NCBI RefSeq assembly: GCF_019429525.1
Contig: NZ_JAHXZL010000001.1
Coordinates: 248,001-312,000 of the forward strand
Length of the DNA: 64,000 nt
Origin: Sphingomonas folli
Lineage (GTDB): Bacteria > Pseudomonadota > Alphaproteobacteria > Sphingomonadales > Sphingomonadaceae
Direction of reading: 5' to 3'
Part shown: one piece after another, positions 38,438-47,344 of the stretch
How positions within the stretch are numbered: the first letter of the stretch is position 1
How the letters are laid out: each line of letters opens with the position of its first letter
Notes under the pieces: generated by a model
The model's input: only the letters and a program-made list of their open reading frames with translations
Databases searched by the model: none
Told to the model about the DNA's origin: nothing
Program-made: the position numbers and the translations under genes

Positions 38438-39526
38438 ATGCCCGCCCAACCCTCTCAGGCGATCGACTCGGACCTGGCCGCGCGCGTCGCGGCGCAGGCG
38501 GCGTCGGCCGATGGTCGCGCGGGCGCGCGCCTCAGCGCGGCGATCGCCGACGTGTTCGTCGACACGCGCGACCGGCTCGACGAGCGCAGCCGCGTCGCGA
38601 TCAACCGCCTCGTCGAGACGACCGTCGCCGCGATCGAGCGCGACATTGCCGGCCATGCGGCGCGGCTGCTCGAGGCGCGTGGCCTGCCCGACGCCGCCGC
38701 GCTGCTCGCCGGCAATCGCGCGATGACGCTGCCGCGGCTGGTCGAGTCGGGGCTGATGCGCGACCCCGAGGTGATGGGCGAGCTGATCGCCCAGGCGCGC
38801 GTCGACCTGATCGACGAGGCGCTGGCGGCGCAGCGCGCCCCGGGCAGCAGCGCGACCCTGCTCGCCGCCTTGGCCGAGAGCGCCGACGGCGTGGTGCGCG
38901 GCAGGGCGGTGACCTATCTGGTGGCGGACAGCCGACGCCGGCTGGCGCATGCCGAGCGCCGCGCCGAGCTGCCCAGCGAGCTGCACGAGAGGCTCGCCTG
39001 GTGGGTGGCGGCGGCGCTGCGCGAGCGGCTCGGCCACGGCGTGCCGGCCGAGGTCGATCGGGCGCTGTCGGAGGCGAGCCAGCGCAGCATCGCCGCGCAC
39101 GACGACGCCGAGCGAGTCGAGACCGCCGCGGCGCAGCTCGCCGCGGCGATCGATCCGACCGCGGGCGCGCTGCCGCAGCTGATGATCGACTCGCTCGGCG
39201 AGGCACGCACCACCTTGTTCGCCGCGCTGCTGGCGCACGCGCTCGGGATCGAGCCCGCCGAGGCGCGCGGGCTGACGCTCGACGGCGACAGCGATCGGCT
39301 GTGGCTGGCGCTGCGCGCGCTCGGGATCGAGCGCCACGTGATCGCGCAGATCGGCTTCGTGCTGTGCGAGGCCGACCGCGAGCGCGACGTCGAGAGCCTG
39401 CCCGACTCGCTCGACCGGGTCGCCACGCTCGCGCCCGAGACCGCCGCGCGCGCGGTGGCGCCGCTGACGCTCCACCGCGACTTCCGCGCCGCGGTGCGCG
39501 CGCTCGCCCGCAGCCCGCGCGCGTGA
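38438..39526 (+). CDS. DUF2336 domain-containing protein
   Basis: 362 aa from ATG 38438 (GGGGAG just before; GTG 38405 possible). Helical-repeat protein: the segment beginning with DVFVDTRDRLDERSRVAINRLVE, then MTLPRLVESGLMRDPEVMGELIAQAR, DGVVRGRAVTYLVADSRRR and the C-terminal FAALLAHALGIEPAEARGLTLDGDSDRLWLALRALGI fits DUF2336, an alphaproteobacterial family of unknown function. Its GTGA overlap with the histidine-kinase-like gene suggests the two proteins work together. Confidence 0.75.
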   Translation: MPAQPSQAIDSDLAARVAAQAASADGRAGARLSAAIADVFVDTRDRLDERSRVAINRLVETTVAAIERDIAGHAARLLEARGLPDAAALLAGNRAMTLPRLVESGLMRDPEVMGELIAQARVDLIDEALAAQRAPGSSATLLAALAESADGVVRGRAVTYLVADSRRRLAHAERRAELPSELHERLAWWVAAALRERLGHGVPAEVDRALSEASQRSIAAHDDAERVETAAAQLAAAIDPTAGALPQLMIDSLGEARTTLFAALLAHALGIEPAEARGLTLDGDSDRLWLALRALGIERHVIAQIGFVLCEADRERDVESLPDSLDRVATLAPETAARAVAPLTLHRDFRAAVRALARSPRA

Positions 39527-40857
39527 CCGCGCTGGCGACGCTGCACGCGGCGGTCGACCGCCACGATCGGCTCGCCCGGGCCGACGACGCCTTCGCCGCG
39601 CTCAACGCGCGCGCGGGCGGGCGGCACGGCGCGCTGCTCGCGATCCCGCAGGTGGCGGTGCTGGTGCGGCTGGCGCGGCGGTTGCGCATCCTCGTCTCGC
39701 GCGCGGTGACGATCGCCGACGGCGAGCGCGACCTCGACTGCTGGGTCAAGGCGATCCCCGACGAGACGGGGGTGGTGCTGACCGTGTCGCTGCTGCGTGA
39801 GCGCGCCGCCGGCCACGCCCGCGCCGGCGCCGCGACGTCGGAAGAGGTGTCCGCGCCCGAGGACGCCGACTGGACCTGGGAGGTCGACTCGGAGCTGCGC
39901 GTGACGCGCTTGTCGCTCGGCGCGGCGGCGCGGCTCGGGCTCGACCCCGCCGCCGCGCTCGGCCGCCCGCTCAGCCGGCTGTTCGTGCTCGAGCCCGATC
40001 GCGGCGGGACGATGCCGCTGCTCGACGCGCTGACCGAGCGACGCGACTTCGCCGACCAGCCCGCCCGGCTGCACGGCGGCGGCCCGCGCGTGACGCTCGC
40101 GGGGCATGTGCGGCTCGACACCGGCGGCGGCTTCGGCGGCTTCGTCGGGGGCGCCTATGCCGCCGCGCCCGAGCCCGCGGCGCCGCAGCTCCGCCCGTTC
40201 GACCACCGGCTCGACACGCTGTTGCGCGGCGCGCTGGCGCGGATCATCGCCGACGCCGAGGGGATCAGCGCCGCGGGCGACGGCCCGCTCGACAGCCATT
40301 ACGCCGATTATGCCGCCGACATCGCCGGCGCGGGGCGCCACCTCCTCGGGCTGATCGACGACCTCGTCGACCTCGAGGCGATCGAGCGCGACGATTTCAG
40401 CACCGAGCGCACGCCCGTCGACCTCGCCGACGTCGCGCGGCGCGCCGCCGCGCTGCTGGCGACGCGCGCGGCCGAGGCGGGGGTGACGATCGACCGCGCC
40501 GGGTGCGAGCACGAGCTCGTCGCGCTCGGTGAGTTCCGCCGCCTGCTCCAGGTGGCGGTGAACCTGATCGCCAACGCGGTGCGCTACGCGCCGCGCGACA
40601 GCGCCGTCGTGCTGACCGTGCGGCGCGAGGGCGGGCGCGCGCTGCTGACGGTCGCCGACGCCGGTCGGGGTATCGCGGCGGTCGACCAGGCGCGCATCTT
40701 CGGTAAGTTCGAGCGGGTCGATCCCGGCGAGCCCGGCGGCAGCGGGCTCGGGCTCTATATCGCGCGCCGGCTCGCCGAGGCGATGGGCGGCGCGCTCACC
40801 GTCGACAGCGCGCCGGGCGAGGGCGCGCGCTTCACGCTGGCGCTCCCCGCGGGCTGA
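39523..40857 (+). CDS. Histidine-kinase-like protein with PAS region, H-box histidine replaced
   Basis: 444 aa from GTG 39523. A PAS-like region (residues ~110-200, DWTWEVDSELRVTRLSLGAAARLGLDPAAALGRPL) is followed by a HisKA-like helix pair and a well-preserved HATPase: N box VNLIANAVRYAP, G1 DAGRGI, G2 GGSGLGLYIARRLAEAMGG. Aligning LLRGALARIIADAE with the usual H-E-L-R-T-P-L-N-A-I-I-G-F-A-E puts Thr232 where the phosphorylated His belongs; His228 lies four residues earlier. No TM helix. It may be a pseudokinase or bind ATP for a regulatory role. Confidence 0.8.
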   Translation: MTALATLHAAVDRHDRLARADDAFAALNARAGGRHGALLAIPQVAVLVRLARRLRILVSRAVTIADGERDLDCWVKAIPDETGVVLTVSLLRERAAGHARAGAATSEEVSAPEDADWTWEVDSELRVTRLSLGAAARLGLDPAAALGRPLSRLFVLEPDRGGTMPLLDALTERRDFADQPARLHGGGPRVTLAGHVRLDTGGGFGGFVGGAYAAAPEPAAPQLRPFDHRLDTLLRGALARIIADAEGISAAGDGPLDSHYADYAADIAGAGRHLLGLIDDLVDLEAIERDDFSTERTPVDLADVARRAAALLATRAAEAGVTIDRAGCEHELVALGEFRRLLQVAVNLIANAVRYAPRDSAVVLTVRREGGRALLTVADAGRGIAAVDQARIFGKFERVDPGEPGGSGLGLYIARRLAEAMGGALTVDSAPGEGARFTLALPAG

Positions 40858-40864
40858 GCCGCGC

Positions 40865-41407
40865 TCAGCGGGCGCGGGGATCGAGCGCGGGCACCTGCCG
40901 CGCCGCGCCGGCGGGCTCGATCCCGGGGCGCGCCCCGGTGGGCAGCCGCTCCTCGCCGCGGATCGCGCGACCCGCGCGCCGGATCGCGGCGGTGAGCCGC
41001 GGGTAGATGCCGCAGCGGCAGACGTTGGTGATCGCCGCCGCGATCGCCTCCTCCGAGGGCATCGGGTCACGCCGCAGCAGCACCGCCGCGGCCATGACGA
41101 TGCCGGGGACGCAGAAGCCGCACTGCGACACGTTCTCGGCCAGCAGCGCGAGCTGGACCGGGTGGGTGCGATCGCGCGACAGCCCCTCGATGGTGGTGAC
41201 GAAGGTCCCCTCCGCCGCGGCGAGCGTCACCTGGCACGAGCGCACCGCGCGCCCGTCGACGTCGACGGTGCAGGCGCCGCAGCTGCCGGTGCCGCAACCA
41301 TATTTGGTGCCGGTCAGGTTGGACGCGTCGCGCAGCGCCCAGAGCAACGGCGTCTCGGGGGCGAGGCGATACTCCACCGCCTCGTTGTTGACGGTCAGCC
41401 GGGTCAT
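40865..41407 (-). CDS. (2Fe-2S)-binding subunit of a xanthine-oxidase-family dehydrogenase (IorA-like)
   Basis: 180 aa from ATG 41407 (MTRLTVNNEAVEYRLAPETPLLWALRD). The plant-type ferredoxin motif GTKYGCGTGSCGACTVDVDGRAVRSC and the second cluster VSQCGFCVPGIVMAAAVLL...NVCRCGIYPRL match isoquinoline 1-oxidoreductase alpha subunits and CoxS-like proteins. These work with a large molybdopterin subunit; none is adjacent (the minus-strand neighbour upstream is PilZ, and the gene converges on the histidine-kinase gene). Residues 155-180 are an extra Arg/Pro tail. It overlaps pilZ by 4 bp. Confidence 0.88.
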   Translation of the reverse strand: MTRLTVNNEAVEYRLAPETPLLWALRDASNLTGTKYGCGTGSCGACTVDVDGRAVRSCQVTLAAAEGTFVTTIEGLSRDRTHPVQLALLAENVSQCGFCVPGIVMAAAVLLRRDPMPSEEAIAAAITNVCRCGIYPRLTAAIRRAGRAIRGEERLPTGARPGIEPAGAARQVPALDPRAR

Positions 41408-41748
41408 CCGCGCTCGCGATAGGCGTCGCGGATGTGCTGCATCCAGCCGGCGCTGGGCTGGACGCCGGTGTTGCGCGTGCGCGGGCGCCGTGCCGCGGCG
41501 ATGTCGACCTGCGCCTCGAAGTGCAGCCCCGCCAGTGTCGCCTTGGCCCACATCACGCGCGCCGCGAGCTGCTCCAGCGATCCCATCGTCACGCGCACCT
41601 CGTCGCCGTGAGTCAGCCCCGCGCTGTTGTCGACGCACGCGCCGGTGACCGAGAGGTTGCGGACGCGACACTCCACCGCCTCGGTGCCGGTGTCGACGAG
41701 CGCGTAGAGGATCACGCTGCTGCGCGGTTCGCGGGGAGGGGTCGACAT
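41404..41748 (-). CDS. PilZ domain protein
   Basis: 114 aa: EPRSSVILYALVDTGTEAVECRVRNLSVTGACVDNSAGLTHGDEVRVTMGSLEQLAARVMWAKATLAGLHFEAQVD. The c-di-GMP binding signature is present in part, NLSVTGA ((D/N)xSxxG), while the preceding RxxxR is only approximate (REPRSSV), so nucleotide binding is not certain. Stands at the head of a two-gene leftward unit, divergent from the phytochrome gene. Confidence 0.75.
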   Translation of the reverse strand: MSTPPREPRSSVILYALVDTGTEAVECRVRNLSVTGACVDNSAGLTHGDEVRVTMGSLEQLAARVMWAKATLAGLHFEAQVDIAAARRPRTRNTGVQPSAGWMQHIRDAYRERG

Positions 41749-41911
41749 GCGGGCAGCTCTAGGTCCGGTATCCTAACGGGTTGCTACCTCGATCCCACCG
41801 TCTCGCCGCGGGGGCAACCCCCGTGCGACGGTTGTCCCGCGATCGCGCAGAAACGCTATGAAATAGCGCCGGATCAGTTGCCTGTGTCGTAGATTTTGTC
41901 ATAAGCGCGCG

Positions 41912-44053
41912 ATGGCAGGTCCTACCGTGCAACGCGACCCCGACGCGGAGTCGCTCAACCTGACCGCGTGCGACCGCGAGCCGATCCACGTCCCGGGGGC
42001 GGTGCAGGCGCACGGCCTGCTCCTGGTCGCCGACGCGTTGTCGCTCGAGATCGTCGCCGGGGCCGGCGCGATCGAGGCGCTGTTCGGCGACGACTGGCTC
42101 GGCGCGCGGCTCGACGCGCTGCTCGCGCAGGACGTCAACGCGCTGGCCGAGGCCGTGCCGATCGGTCCCGGGGGGACGATCCTGGCGGCGCCGGTCCACG
42201 GCCACGACGTCGCGCTCCACCGCACCGGGCAGTGGCTGCTCGCCGAGCTGGAGCCGGTGGGCGAGGCGGGCGGCGGCAGTGTCGCCGAGACGCTCGGCTG
42301 GCTCGACGCGATGGCGGCGGGGTTCGAGCGCACCACTACCTTCTCCGCGCTCTGCGAGCGCGCCGCCGTGGCGTTCCGCGCGCTGACCGGGTTCGACCGG
42401 GTGATGGTCTATCGCTTCCTCGACGACGAGGCGGGCTGCGTCGTCGCCGAGGACCGCGCTCCCGGGCTCGACACCTTCCTGCACCATCACTTCCCCGCGA
42501 GCGACATTCCGCGGCAGGCGCGCGCGCTCTACGTGCGCAACCGTACCCGCGTGATCCCCGACGTGAATTACCTGCCCGCACCGCTGCGTCCGTCCGGCTT
42601 CGAGCTGACCGATCTCAGCGATGTCGCGATCCGCAGCGTCTCGCCGGTGCACGTCGAGTATCTGCGCAATATGGGGGTGGGCGCGTCGGCGTCGATCTCG
42701 ATCGTCAAGGACGGGCTGCTCTGGGGTCTGGTGGCGTGCCACCATGCGACGCCGCGGCTGCTGCCGCGCGCGACCCGCGCCGCCGCGGCCGCGCTCGCCG
42801 GCGGGCTGGCGCGCCAGCTCCGCGCGAAGGAGGAGGCGGAGGCCTATCGCGAGCGGCTGGCGCTGCGCGGCGAGGAGGATTCGCTGCGCTCGCTGCTGCT
42901 GACCAGCGACACGCCGCTCGACGTGGTGCAGGCGCGCGCGGAGGACATCCGCCACGCCTTCGGCGCCGACGGGCTGGCGCTGGTGCGCGGCGGTCGCGCG
43001 ACCGCGGTGGGCGTGGCGCCGCAGGAGACCGCGCTCGTGGCGCTGGCGCGCTGGCTGGCGTCGCGCGACGAGACCGCGCCGCTCGCGACGCGCGAGCTGG
43101 GCAAGGACTGGGCCGATGCCGCCCGCGTCGCGCCGATCGCGGGTGTGCTCGGCTTCGCGCTCGGCGACGGCGACGCGCTGCTGTGGCTGCGCGCCGAGAA
43201 GATCGAGGAGATCGAGTGGGCGGGCAACCCGCACAAGGCGGTGCCGCACGATCCCCGGGCGATCCTGCGCCCGCGCGCCTCGTTCGAGTCGTGGCGCGAG
43301 CAGGTGCACGGCCGCGCGCGGCGCTGGACGCTCGAGCAGGTCGACGGCGCGGCGCGGCTGCGCCGCCTGCTCGCCGAGGCGCGCGCCGCGGCCGAGCTGC
43401 GCCGGCTCAACCGCGAGCTGGAGCGCACCGGCGCCGAGAAGGACGCGCTGCTCGCGCAGAAGGACCTGCTGATGCGCGAGGTCGACCATCGCGTGCAGAA
43501 CAGCCTGCAGCTGGTCTCCTCCTTCCTCGCGATCCAGGCGCGCGACGCCGGCGCGGGAGCGGTGGCCGACCAGCTCCTCGAGGCGCGCTCGCGCCTATCG
43601 GCGGTGGCGCTGGTGCACCGTCGCCTGTACCGCGACGACCAGATCGAGGTGATCGACCTCAGCCGCTACATCGGCGAGCTGATGCAGGACCTGCGTTCGT
43701 CGCTGGGCGAGGAATGGAGCCGCCACCTCACGCTCGACCTCGCGCCGGTGCTGATCCCGACCGACCGCGCCGTCAGCGTCGGCCTGATCGCCGCGGAGCT
43801 GGTGATCAACGCGACCAAATATGCCTATCCGACACAGCGCGGCGGCGCGATCGACGTGGTGCTGGAGCAGCACGGACACCTGCTGCGGCTGATCGTGGCG
43901 GACCGCGGCGTCGGCAAGGCGGCGGGCGGCGACGGCGGTTTCGGCAGCCGGATGATGAGCGCGGTGGTGCAGCGCATCGGCGGCACGGTCGAGTTCCAGG
44001 ACAACGACCCCGGCACGCGCGCGCTGCTCACCGCGCCGATCGAGGGCGACTGA
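41912..44053 (+). CDS. bphP: Bacteriophytochrome with HWE/HisKA_2-type kinase
   Basis: 713 aa: PAS-GAF-PHY-kinase. Cys20 in LNLTACDREPIHVPGAVQAHG is the biliverdin-attachment cysteine of bacteriophytochromes. GAF has FPASDIPRQARALYVRN and PVHVEYLRNMGVGASASISI. The output module has LMREVDHRVQNSLQLVSSFLAIQA with phospho-acceptor His526, then a HATPase (VGLIAAELVINATKYAYP; ADRGVGKA). A red/far-red light sensor kinase. I see no heme oxygenase (bphO) or response regulator beside it. The start ATG 41912 gives the exact conserved N-terminus. Confidence 0.93.
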   Translation: MAGPTVQRDPDAESLNLTACDREPIHVPGAVQAHGLLLVADALSLEIVAGAGAIEALFGDDWLGARLDALLAQDVNALAEAVPIGPGGTILAAPVHGHDVALHRTGQWLLAELEPVGEAGGGSVAETLGWLDAMAAGFERTTTFSALCERAAVAFRALTGFDRVMVYRFLDDEAGCVVAEDRAPGLDTFLHHHFPASDIPRQARALYVRNRTRVIPDVNYLPAPLRPSGFELTDLSDVAIRSVSPVHVEYLRNMGVGASASISIVKDGLLWGLVACHHATPRLLPRATRAAAAALAGGLARQLRAKEEAEAYRERLALRGEEDSLRSLLLTSDTPLDVVQARAEDIRHAFGADGLALVRGGRATAVGVAPQETALVALARWLASRDETAPLATRELGKDWADAARVAPIAGVLGFALGDGDALLWLRAEKIEEIEWAGNPHKAVPHDPRAILRPRASFESWREQVHGRARRWTLEQVDGAARLRRLLAEARAAAELRRLNRELERTGAEKDALLAQKDLLMREVDHRVQNSLQLVSSFLAIQARDAGAGAVADQLLEARSRLSAVALVHRRLYRDDQIEVIDLSRYIGELMQDLRSSLGEEWSRHLTLDLAPVLIPTDRAVSVGLIAAELVINATKYAYPTQRGGAIDVVLEQHGHLLRLIVADRGVGKAAGGDGGFGSRMMSAVVQRIGGTVEFQDNDPGTRALLTAPIEGD

Positions 44054-44266
44054 GCGCGGCGTCGCGGAGGCGGTGAACCCGAGTCGCGAACGGGCCGTTT
44101 GTTCGAGCTGATCGGCGTGCCGCGCGCCCCGCCTGTCCGCCACCGCGGCGGAGGTCGCCGCCGCGTCGCTCTCGCGCCGGCGCCCGGCGCCGCGAGGATG
44201 GTGCTCGTGGCGCTGGGCTCCTGCCCGCGCAGGCGCCCGGTCCTGCCCCGAACGGGCGGTGGCATC

Positions 44267-45511
44267 CTAGTCGAACCCGCGCTCCAGGAAGCGTTCCGCC
44301 AGCGCGCAGTGCATCGCCACGCCGGTGGCGAAGACCTGCTCGTCGATCGTCATCCGCGGGTTGTGGAGCGGCGGGTTGGTCTCGGGCGTCGTCCCGGGTG
44401 CCGCCGCGCCGACGAAGGCGATCGCGCCGGGCAGCTCGCGCAGCACGTAGCTGAAGTCCTCGCCGCCCATGATCGGCGCGGGCATCGTCGCCCAGCCCTG
44501 CGCGCCGCCGATCTCCTGCGCCAGCGCGCGCATCAGCCGCGTGGCGCGCGGGTCGTTCATCGTCACGGGATAACCCTCGTCGATGCTGGTCTCGACGGTG
44601 CAGCCGTGCGCCTCCGCCACGCCGCGCGCGACCTGGTGGAAGGCGGCGCGCGTCGCCTCGCGCGTGCCCGGCGACAGCGTCCGCAGCGTGCCCGCGAGCT
44701 GGACCTCGTCGGGGATGATGTTGTGCGAAGAGCCGGCGTGGATCTGCGTGATCGTCAGCACCGCGGGATCGGCCACCGGCACGCGCCGCGCGACATGCTG
44801 CTGGAGCGCGGTGACGATCGCGCAGGCGACCGGGATCGGGTCGATCGCGTCGTGCGGCATGGCGGCGTGACCGCCCCGGCCGCGGACGGTGGCGCGGACG
44901 GTGTCGGTGGAGGCGAGCAGCGCGCCCTCGCGCCCGATGAACACGCCCGCGGGCGCGTTGGGCAGGACGTGGAGTGCGAAGGCGGCGTCGGGGCGCGCGC
45001 GGTCGAGCAGCCCGTCGGCGATCATCTCGCGCGCGCCGTGATGCCCCTCCTCGCCGGGCTGGAACATGAAGACGACCGTGCCGGCCAGCTGGTCGCGTCG
45101 CTTCGCCAGTGCCTTGGCGGCGCCGACCAGCATCGCGGTGTGCGCGTCATGACCGCAGGCGTGCATCGTGCCCGGCAGCGTCGAGGCGAAGGGCAGGCCG
45201 GTCTCCTCGGTGATCGGCAGCGCGTCCATGTCGCCGCGCAGCAGCACCGTGCGCGCGTTCGAGCCCGCGCCGCCGTCGCTCCGGCCACCGCGCAGGATCG
45301 CGACGAAGCCGGTGGTGCGCGTGCCGTCGTGGATCTCGAGCGGCAGGCCGGCGAGCGCGGCCTTGGCCTTGGCGGTGGTGAGCGGGCAGTGCAGACCCAT
45401 CTCGGGCTCGGCGTGGATCGCGCGGCGCAGCGCGACGACGTCGGCGAGCTGCTCGGCGCCGAGCGCGCTCCAGTCGGTGGGCGAGTCGAGCGGTGGGGAC
45501 ATCGGGGACAC
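44267..45511 (-). CDS. M20 family amidohydrolase (hippurate/amino-acid N-acyl hydrolase)
   Basis: 414 aa. Seen: LRRAIHAEPEMGLHCPLT, LLRGDMDALPITEETGLPFAS (metal ligand Asp), MHACGHDAHTAMLVGAAKAL (CGHDxH), FMFQPGEEGHHGAREMI (catalytic/ligand Glu-Glu) and MGGEDFSYVLRELPGAIAFVG. Typical of the amidohydrolase branch hydrolysing N-acyl or carboxypeptidase-like substrates; substrate unknown. The gap 44054-44266 before it shows no gene. Leftward, ending toward bphP. Confidence 0.92.
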   Translation of the reverse strand: MSPMSPPLDSPTDWSALGAEQLADVVALRRAIHAEPEMGLHCPLTTAKAKAALAGLPLEIHDGTRTTGFVAILRGGRSDGGAGSNARTVLLRGDMDALPITEETGLPFASTLPGTMHACGHDAHTAMLVGAAKALAKRRDQLAGTVVFMFQPGEEGHHGAREMIADGLLDRARPDAAFALHVLPNAPAGVFIGREGALLASTDTVRATVRGRGGHAAMPHDAIDPIPVACAIVTALQQHVARRVPVADPAVLTITQIHAGSSHNIIPDEVQLAGTLRTLSPGTREATRAAFHQVARGVAEAHGCTVETSIDEGYPVTMNDPRATRLMRALAQEIGGAQGWATMPAPIMGGEDFSYVLRELPGAIAFVGAAAPGTTPETNPPLHNPRMTIDEQVFATGVAMHCALAERFLERGFD

Positions 45512-45545
45512 TCCTTCTCGCCCCGGTGTAGACCCTCGCGCGGCG

Positions 45546-46199
45546 CTAGTCGACGCGCCGCGCCGCGGTGATCGTGATCACGGGCGCGAGCATCTGCCCC
45601 TTCATCACGCCCTCTCCCAGCGTCGGCGAGGTCGGCGCGGCGAGGATGCGGCGCACCACGTCCATCCCTTCCAGCACGCGGCCGAAGGCGGCGAAGCCGG
45701 GGCTGTCGGCGGTGGCGTCCATCGAGCTGAGATCGCCCACGGTGATGAAGAAGTCGCCCGCGGCGGTGTCGGGCTTGGCCATCGCCATGGACAGCGTGCC
45801 GTCGCGGTGGCTCAGCTTCGTGAGCGTGGTCGGCTCGTGCTTGATCGGCGGCAGCGTGCGCTTGGGGTCGTTGCGCGTGCCGAACTGCGCCAGGCCATAG
45901 CCGTCCGCCACCTTGACCGCGCGGTAGAAGCCGACGCCGTCGAGCTTGTGCTGGTCGACGTAGCGCAGGAAATTGCCCGCGGTGACCGGCGCCGCCCTCG
46001 TGTCGACCCCGACGAGGATGTCGCCCGCCGCGGTGCTGAGGCGGACTCGGGTGAGCGCGGCGGCGTCGGTCGCGGGGGCGGGTGACGGGGCAGGGAGCTG
46101 CGGCGCGGGCGCGACGCTCGCGGGCGCCTGCGGCCGGGTCTCCGCCGGGGCCGCGGGCACGGTCTGCGCGGCGAGCAGCAGGGCGAGCGCGGCGATCAT
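45546..46199 (-). CDS. Periplasmic cyclophilin-type peptidyl-prolyl isomerase
   Basis: 217 aa from ATG 46199. Signal peptide MIAALALLLAAQTVPAAPA, a Pro/Ala linker to residue ~50, then the cyclophilin domain: LSTAAGDILVGVDTRAAPVTAGNFLRYVDQHKLDGVGFYRAV, SMAMAKPDTAAGDFFITVGDLSSMD and GFAAFGRVLEGMDVVRRIL. The usual Arg/Phe active-site set (FHR) is altered to FYRAV, so catalytic activity may be weak. It overlaps the start of the preceding small exported-protein gene by 4 bp. Confidence 0.85.
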   Translation of the reverse strand: MIAALALLLAAQTVPAAPAETRPQAPASVAPAPQLPAPSPAPATDAAALTRVRLSTAAGDILVGVDTRAAPVTAGNFLRYVDQHKLDGVGFYRAVKVADGYGLAQFGTRNDPKRTLPPIKHEPTTLTKLSHRDGTLSMAMAKPDTAAGDFFITVGDLSSMDATADSPGFAAFGRVLEGMDVVRRILAAPTSPTLGEGVMKGQMLAPVITITAARRVD

Positions 46200-46744
46200 G
46201 CCGCCACCCGCGGCGCGCGCGCGATCATCACCGGCAGCGAACTCGCCTTGGTGCCGCTCAGCTGGAGCACGTAGCGCCCCGGCCCGAGCTGGAAGTCGAC
46301 CATCTTGCGGATGCCGCTGCACGCCGGGCCGTGGCCGTGCGCGCTCGCCGCCAGGGCGCGGCCGGCGCGCACCACGTCGATCCATGCCGCGTCCCCGAGC
46401 GCCACCCGATAGGTGCCTGCGCGCGCGATCTGGAAGAGCGCGAGGCCGGCCGTCTCGCCGAGATCCGGCTCACGCGGCGGGGCGACCGCGGGGGTGACCT
46501 GCTCGGCGGGGGCGAGCCGCAGGTCGGCACCGTGGCCGACCACGATCACCGGCGCGCTGCGCGTGCTGATCCCGGCGGCGAGCGGCGCGCGGCGCGACCA
46601 TCCGGTCAGTCCCGCGGGCAATGCCGGCCGCGCGACGGCACAGCGCTGGTCCGCCGCGGGCTCGGGCGCGGGCGCCTGCGCGATCGGCGCGGCCGCGACG
46701 AACAGGGGAAGCAGCAGCGAGACTGTGGACATCCTGGGCTCCAT
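46196..46744 (-). CDS. Exported hypothetical protein
   Basis: 182 aa from ATG 46744 (GAGAGAGG upstream; ATG 46732 is an alternative). Signal peptide STVSLLLPLFVAAAPIAQA. The mature part has two cysteines (QRCAVARP near residue 45 and GPACSGIRK near residue 150) that could form a disulfide. It includes FQIARAGTYRVALGDAAWIDVVRAGRAL and FQLGPGRYVLQLSGTKAS, beta-rich blocks like a periplasmic/beta-sandwich binding domain. I do not recognise a named family. Same operon as the cyclophilin. Confidence 0.65.
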   Translation of the reverse strand: MEPRMSTVSLLLPLFVAAAPIAQAPAPEPAADQRCAVARPALPAGLTGWSRRAPLAAGISTRSAPVIVVGHGADLRLAPAEQVTPAVAPPREPDLGETAGLALFQIARAGTYRVALGDAAWIDVVRAGRALAASAHGHGPACSGIRKMVDFQLGPGRYVLQLSGTKASSLPVMIARAPRVAA

Positions 46745-46870
46745 GGAGGAACCTCTCTCTACCTTCTCGGCGCCCGCGCATCCAGCCCGGGAGTCCGGCG
46801 TTGAGGCACACAGGCGACCCGCGACGGTGCGATCGCGCCGGAGCGAGGTGGTCGGCACAGGAGAGCGAGC

Positions 46871-47308
46871 ATGAGCGACTCGAGCGAGGACGGCGCGGGC
46901 AAGAGCGGGGCGGACGGCACGGGCACCCTCGGGGGAGGGGCGGCCGACCAGGCGCGGCGCGGCGCCGAGCAGATGCGCGACGCCTTCAACGAGCATGTCG
47001 TCGACCCGGCACGGCGCGCGGGCGAGGCGATGCGCGCCTCGGGCGAGCGGATCGCGCAGAACGGCTCGGCGCTGGGTTCGACGATCATCGACCAGGCCGA
47101 GGCCAACGCGCGCGAGGCCTTCGCCGCGCTGCGCTCCGCGGCGGGCGCGCGCGACCTCACCGAGGTGATGCGGATCCAGGGCGAGTATCTGCGCAAGCAG
47201 GGCCAGCGCTCGATGGAGCAGGCGCGCGAGATCGGCCAGCTGATCATGCAGTTCGGTCGCGAGGCGATCCACCCGGCCGTGGGCGAGGAGCCGAAGCGGG
47301 AGGAGTGA
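46871..47308 (+). CDS. Phasin family protein
   Basis: 145 aa. Residues 25-135 are amphipathic helix: QARRGAEQMRDAFNEHVVDPARRAGEAMRASGER, then EANAREAFAALRSAAGARDLTEVMRIQGEYLRKQGQRSMEQAREIGQLI, the typical phasin block with the LxxxxGEYLRxQ pattern. Phasins coat polyhydroxyalkanoate granules. Single gene, ATG 46871, reading away from the exported-protein gene. Confidence 0.85.
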   Translation: MSDSSEDGAGKSGADGTGTLGGGAADQARRGAEQMRDAFNEHVVDPARRAGEAMRASGERIAQNGSALGSTIIDQAEANAREAFAALRSAAGARDLTEVMRIQGEYLRKQGQRSMEQAREIGQLIMQFGREAIHPAVGEEPKREE

Positions 47309-47344
47309 GGCCGCCACTATCGGACCGCTTGCACTCACGATGGC

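Noticed and set aside
44099..45571. 490-codon plus-strand open frame over the amidohydrolase
   Set aside because: Shadow frame: the minus-strand M20 motifs (CGHDxH, PGEEG) define the gene.
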